From NCBI GenBank assembly GCA_029959085.1, contig JARWIR010000061.1, forward strand, positions 806,001-870,000: DNA of 64,000 nucleotides, written 5' to 3'. The notes under the pieces are model-generated. The model did no database searches. It was not told the DNA's origin and saw only the letters and a program-made list of their open reading frames with translations. Made by a program: the position numbers and the translations under genes. This document shows, piece by piece, positions 60,385 to 64,000 of this stretch (the stretch's first letter is position 1; every line of letters starts with the position of its first letter). The DNA is from Nemophila menziesii. Lineage: Eukaryota; Streptophyta; Magnoliopsida; Boraginales; Hydrophyllaceae.

Positions 60385-60770
60385 CTCCGCGGACTACCCC
60401 CACGGACTACCCCATGGTCCGTGCCCTGGTCCGCGTGGTCAAAAACCCGTGTCACGGGTTGCTACTACGGGTTTGATCCAGAAACCAGAAAAATTACCGC
60501 GGACTACCCTCCGGTACACCGCACCATGGTCCGCGCCCCAAAAACGCGTACCACGGGGTGGGTACCACGGGTATTTTGACGGAGTCAGCTACAGATGCCG
60601 CGGTGTACCCCCCGGTACACCGGACCCTAGTCCGCGTGGCCAAAAACCCGTACCACGGGGTCCTACCACGGGTTTCATCCAGTGAGCAGAAATTTTCGAG
60701 CATCAGATGTCGCGGACTACCCTGCGGTACACCCCATGGTCCGCAGGGGTAGTCTGCAGCGTCGCCAGAG
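60385..60770. repeat. GC-rich palindromic tandem block (copy 3)
   Basis: About 3.5 units of 100-112 bp beginning CGCGGACTACCC (60389, 60498, 60599, 60711). Each has CGGTACACCG / CATGGTCCGCG and an AAAACCCGTGTCACGGG hairpin followed by a second ACCACGGGT. Several frames on both strands are open by chance of composition. Confidence 0.85.
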
Positions 60771-61206
60771 AGAGAAAAAGTTACGGGATTGAGTTATAAA
60801 AGAGGTATTAAGCTTATTATTCCGAATTTATGAAACCTTAACCCTCTTTTTCTTCTCCACAACCCTCCTAACTCCATTGAAGCTCATCAAAACCTTCACC
60901 AAACACCAAAACACTACCCAATCATCAAGAAAAACACATCAAACCTTCTCTCCACATCATTACAAGAGAGAATCAAACACCCAATCCTCACCAAATCCAT
61001 TCAAATTGAAGAATCAAGGAGCCAAATTTTAAAAATTCATCCTACAATTTCATAAATCCAAGACTACCCATTACAAATCCACCTCACCCACATGGAGATT
61101 AATCATCAATTCATATTTCCTAAGCCAAATCAAGCTTGTTCAACCATTAATTCAAGAGTTTAAATTTCAAGGGTTGCTAAAGCTTTGAGTTGGGGGTTAA
61201 TTGAGG

Positions 61207-62387
61207 ATGATTAGTAGAACAACAATCTTTGCTAACAAGAGGGAGGTGAAGAGTAACAAGGGATTGGATTTAAACAAGAAGAAATCAATTGACAAAGGTG
61301 CTAGTTCTAAATCAAAGGGTAAAGATAAATTGAAGAGTGGGAAACCTTCGTATGATTGTAATGGTAAAAAGCTTTATTTCTATGCAAAGGAGAGAACACA
61401 ACCTCAACAAGATCTTATACCTATAGAGAAAGTGGATACTTCAAAGGCCTTGAAGATTTCTGCAGAGAAACAATTAAAAGAACTACCTTTTGCTTATGAG
61501 AAAGTATTAGAGATGGAGAATATGCGAGATTCTTTGAACTTGGTGAGAAATTGGGTTGGTCTACGTTCATGGTAAGACATTCTGAATTATGTCCTGAATT
61601 AGTTTTGGAGTTCTATTTAGGCCTCTTTAGCCGAGATAGTGATGGTGTTCCGATTAGAGGAAAGATAGTTCCTTTCACAGTTGAGGAGATTAGGAACCAC
61701 TTCAAGTTTAAGAAACTGAAAGGTTTTTGCAAATTTGAAGAAGCAGTTGCTAAGCGAAAGATCTTTGATGAGGAATTACTTTTTGAGCGTGTATTAGACA
61801 AAGAGAAACTGCAATCACATAAGGGAGAATTGAAGGCACCTTGGCCTTACAAATATCTTCAAGCAGATGCGGCAATTTGGCACAATTTTCTTATTCCTAA
61901 TGTCTTTGGAAACACACGAGCTTGGGATGTGACTATGAAGAACGCTCTACTGTTGGGCTGTATTTTGAGAGGAGAAGAAGTTGATGTGGCACAGTTGATC
62001 TATGAGGAGGTGATACGATTTTTGGTCTCTCCTAAATCAGTTTATAATGTTAAATTTCCAACTATGATCACGTGTCTGGTGCAAAAAGCAAATGTAGTAT
62101 TGGGTGAAGAGGAGAAACTCGAGTTCAAAATGAGTTATATTGATAACGCTTGGATCAAAGAAAGTCTTCGAAGAGCGGGTTCTACGCAAGTCTCGAAGGA
62201 AGAAACAGAGGAAAATTGGCAAGAGAAGATGGAGGAGCGTTTAACGAAATTTGAATCAGCTCAAACTTCCTTAGTCAATGATGTGGTACAAATCAACGCT
62301 AATCAAGTGCGCATCATGAAACTCCTTGAGCAATTAACGAAAGGTCCAGCAATTCCAACCTTGGATATCAATGATGCGAGGCAATAG
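61207..62387 (+). pseudogene. ORF2: 'putative plant transposon protein'-like, one frameshift
   Basis: The start ATG (61207) is 10 bp after a TTTGAGTTGGGGGT tract. The N-terminus is Lys- and Ser-rich and basic (about 61207-61400), a likely nucleic-acid-binding or nuclear-targeting stretch. A single extra base near 61500-61503 shifts the frame; downstream frame 2 is open and continues as YARFFELGEKLGWSTFM, PELVLEFYLGLFS, VPIRGKIVPFTVEEIRNHF, AAIWHNFLIPNVFGNTRAWD, ALLLGCILRGEEVDVAQLIY and FPTMITCLVQKANV. This pattern recurs in the plant 'putative plant transposon protein' family found in gypsy elements; its function is unknown. The C-terminus is a likely coiled coil (62200-62350). Confidence 0.7.
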
Positions 62388-62476
62388 CCTCGAGAGTATG
62401 TTCTCTTTCTTCCTTACCATTTCTGTAAATATGCTTTTATCTGCTAATTTTAATTTCTGTTTTTCGAGTCTTTTTC

Positions 62477-62513
62477 GAGTCGTGGGGACACGGCTCATTT
62501 TTGAGTTGGGGGT
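62477..62513 (+). promoter_or_regulatory. Hairpin plus internal polypurine-like tract (copy 3)
   Basis: GAGTCGTG-GGGA-CACGGCTC (62477-62496) keeps its stem through a G-U wobble relative to copy 1. TTTGAGTTGGGGGT (62500-62513) follows. Confidence 0.6.
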
Positions 62514-63948
62514 GTGAGGATTCGTTGTCTCTCATCTCTATTTTTTCTGTTTTTTGGGTGAAATTAAAATTTTTTATACATGGGAATTAGATGTAGAGTG
62601 TGTTTAATAGCTTGAAAGCATAAGCTCAGTAGATTGATGATAGTAAGTAATATGTTTATGAGCTATGTATTTGTATGCTTTGAGTATTTGCAGGAAAACA
62701 CACATTGATAGTAAAGAAAAGATTAGTGAGCAATGCGATAGAAAGTATGTTCGATCTCAGAGAACCTTGAGAAGTGTGTAGGCCGTGAGATCCAAGCTAG
62801 TTGAAAAAAACCCTTTGATGAAAGTGCTAAAGGTAATAAATTTTCGAAATTACATAGTGTAGAAAGTGATTAAGGCGGTTCTTTCATATTTTGAAGCCCT
62901 TGAAGCCTTTTTATACCTTCTCACCTTGTGATTTTTATTTTATATGCTATATCCTTCTCAGCCCCTTCTAGCCTTTCTAAAGTCTTTTTATTGAAACACG
63001 TTATAAGCCTTATCCTTTAGATTTTAGGACTTTTCCATATGACCCGCACTCGAATCGTGATGCATAGACAGTTGTTTTAGAGCTTGAGTTTGGGGTGGTG
63101 GGTCCACCATTATGGGAATTGTTATTTTGTTGGGATTGTTGAGCTTATTAATTGTGCTTCGTGCTTTATATTGATGATGATTCACAGAATTATATTGTAA
63201 CCCTTTGGCGGGGTAATAGTGAATGAAAAAGAAGCTTCGAGCTAATTTTGCCAACAAGGGCATTTAAAGAAAAAAAATATATATATGAGAATTTAGCATG
63301 ATATCTCAACATTAAAAGAGAGTCATAGCTATAAAAATTGATTTGAAAAGAAAAGAAAATATATATATTCGGACCGGCAAAGTGGATTTTTATATGAACA
63401 TCTTAAGCTTTAATTGGGTTATTGGGGATGCTAAATTATGCATCAAGGAATCATTGGGTTGAGTGAGAAAAGTTTTATGAGAGTAACTCAAGCTCTAGGG
63501 CGATTCGTTGATGGCTAGTGAGGAGAGAGCCAAAAGCTCACTCCAAATTATCCAATTACATGATCATACCCGTCCCTAAGCCTACATTACAACCTTAAGA
63601 CCTTTTGATTCTTTGCTATGTAATTGAGAAGTGATTGAGCCATTAGAGATTAGTTAAGTGGATCCTTGGATACTAGTGAGGTTTGATGAACAATCTATAG
63701 CTCTCTTGGGGAACTGAGTAATGTCCCAATCCTTCTTACATTGCGAAACTAATCTGATCTTGAATTCAAGCCATGCTGACTGTAGATATGAGAAGTGTAC
63801 AGGTATGTAGTTTATGAATATTATTGCATGAAATTTTCTGAGTTCTTTGCTTTAGGTTTATTCTATATATTCTGCTATGCTTTTTCCCTTGTGTTGAGAA
63901 TTTTATAAGTGTGTATTTCTAGACTTCCCTTTATTTTTATCTTTTATT

Positions 63949-63982
63949 GTATCGGGACGATACAACTTTGAGTTGGGGGTCT
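63949..63982 (+). promoter_or_regulatory. Hairpin plus 3' polypurine-like tract (copy 3)
   Basis: GTATCG-GGA-CGATAC (63949-63963, perfect 6-bp stem) is followed by TTTGAGTTGGGGGTCT directly before the 3' LTR start at 63983. In retroelements a purine-rich tract here primes plus-strand synthesis. Confidence 0.7.
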
Positions 63983-64000
63983 TGATGTCTCCTCATTTGT
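63983..64000 (+). repeat. Copy 3 3' LTR, first 18 bp
   Basis: Identical to 55571-55588. The rest is beyond the window. Confidence 0.9.

Larger units (their letters stand above)
62388..63982 (+). other. Copy 3 3' non-coding region
   Basis: No real ORF. It is highly similar to the same region of copy 1, without the SINE. Confidence 0.75.
55571..64000 (+). mobile_element. Non-autonomous LTR retroelement, copy 3 (youngest, best preserved)
   Basis: 5' LTR 55571-57107, primer site 57112-57131, polyprotein ORF, palindromic block, ORF2, 3' non-coding region, polypurine-like tract, and the first 18 bp of the 3' LTR (63983-64000, identical to the 5' LTR start). The internal region is 6.9 kb. It inserted into copy 2. 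The 3' flank lies outside the window. Confidence 0.93.

Noticed and set aside
60267..60752. Five overlapping ORFs on both strands
   Set aside because: Open by composition of the palindromic tandem block; no shared protein is seen in copies 1 or 2.
63024..63263. Minus-strand ORF in the copy 3 3' region (also 25015-25293 in copy 1)
   Set aside because: It lies in conserved non-coding sequence, antisense to the element, with no recognised motif. The frame is open in both copies only in part, so conservation is explained by common ancestry.

Overview
This window is nuclear plant DNA, most likely from a eudicot with a large, repeat-rich genome. I found no convincing host gene, rRNA, tRNA or CRISPR array. 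Almost everything I can identify is a transposable element: CACTA and Mutator DNA transposons, Ty3/gypsy LTR retrotransposons with tRNA-Asp-type primer sites and Athila-like proteins, L1-type LINEs, one SINE, and microsatellites and minisatellites. Species assignment is not possible by reading alone.

Layout. 1-1223: broken Mutator transposase (minus). 1465-14193: a 12.7 kb CACTA element (minus) with terminal inverted repeats, subterminal repeat clusters and two spliced genes that I could rebuild without a frameshift: a 432-residue TNPA-like protein (5 exons) and a 1127-residue TNP2-like transposase (3 exons). It also holds a 3.4 kb 20-bp minisatellite with a 1080-bp higher-order period. 14295-14530: end of a second CACTA-like element. 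16235-32066: a Russian-doll nest. An old minus-strand gypsy element (LTR near 32066, RT at 28.0-28.6 kb, RNase H and integrase at 16.2-17.2 kb) is split in frame by a 10.9 kb insertion (17157-28040, target duplication GTTAC). That insertion holds an LTR, itself interrupted by a solo LTR (17780-19341) and by a full retroelement (19843-27585, called copy 1), which carries a SINE. 32067-37200: mostly unassigned, with a (CT)n tract and an RNase H fragment. 37205-50164: an old LINE (minus) interrupted by a solo LTR (39184-40748) and by a second, nearly complete LINE (41035-46414). 50216-55570: retroelement copy 2, cut at its second gene by copy 3 (55571 to the window end).

Most interesting content. 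Copies 1, 2 and 3 form a non-autonomous LTR retroelement family. Gag (plus protease in copies 2 and 3) is joined in one frame to an integrase-tail-like C-terminus, with no reverse transcriptase, RNase H or integrase core. A GC-rich palindromic tandem block follows, then a second gene resembling the 'putative plant transposon protein' family, then a duplicated hairpin plus polypurine-like module. Copy 3 has an intact gag-pro reading frame. The CACTA element is the other highlight: it looks coding-competent and carries about 170 tandem W-box cores directly upstream of its TNPA promoter.

All domain names rest on reading conserved motifs. No search was run.
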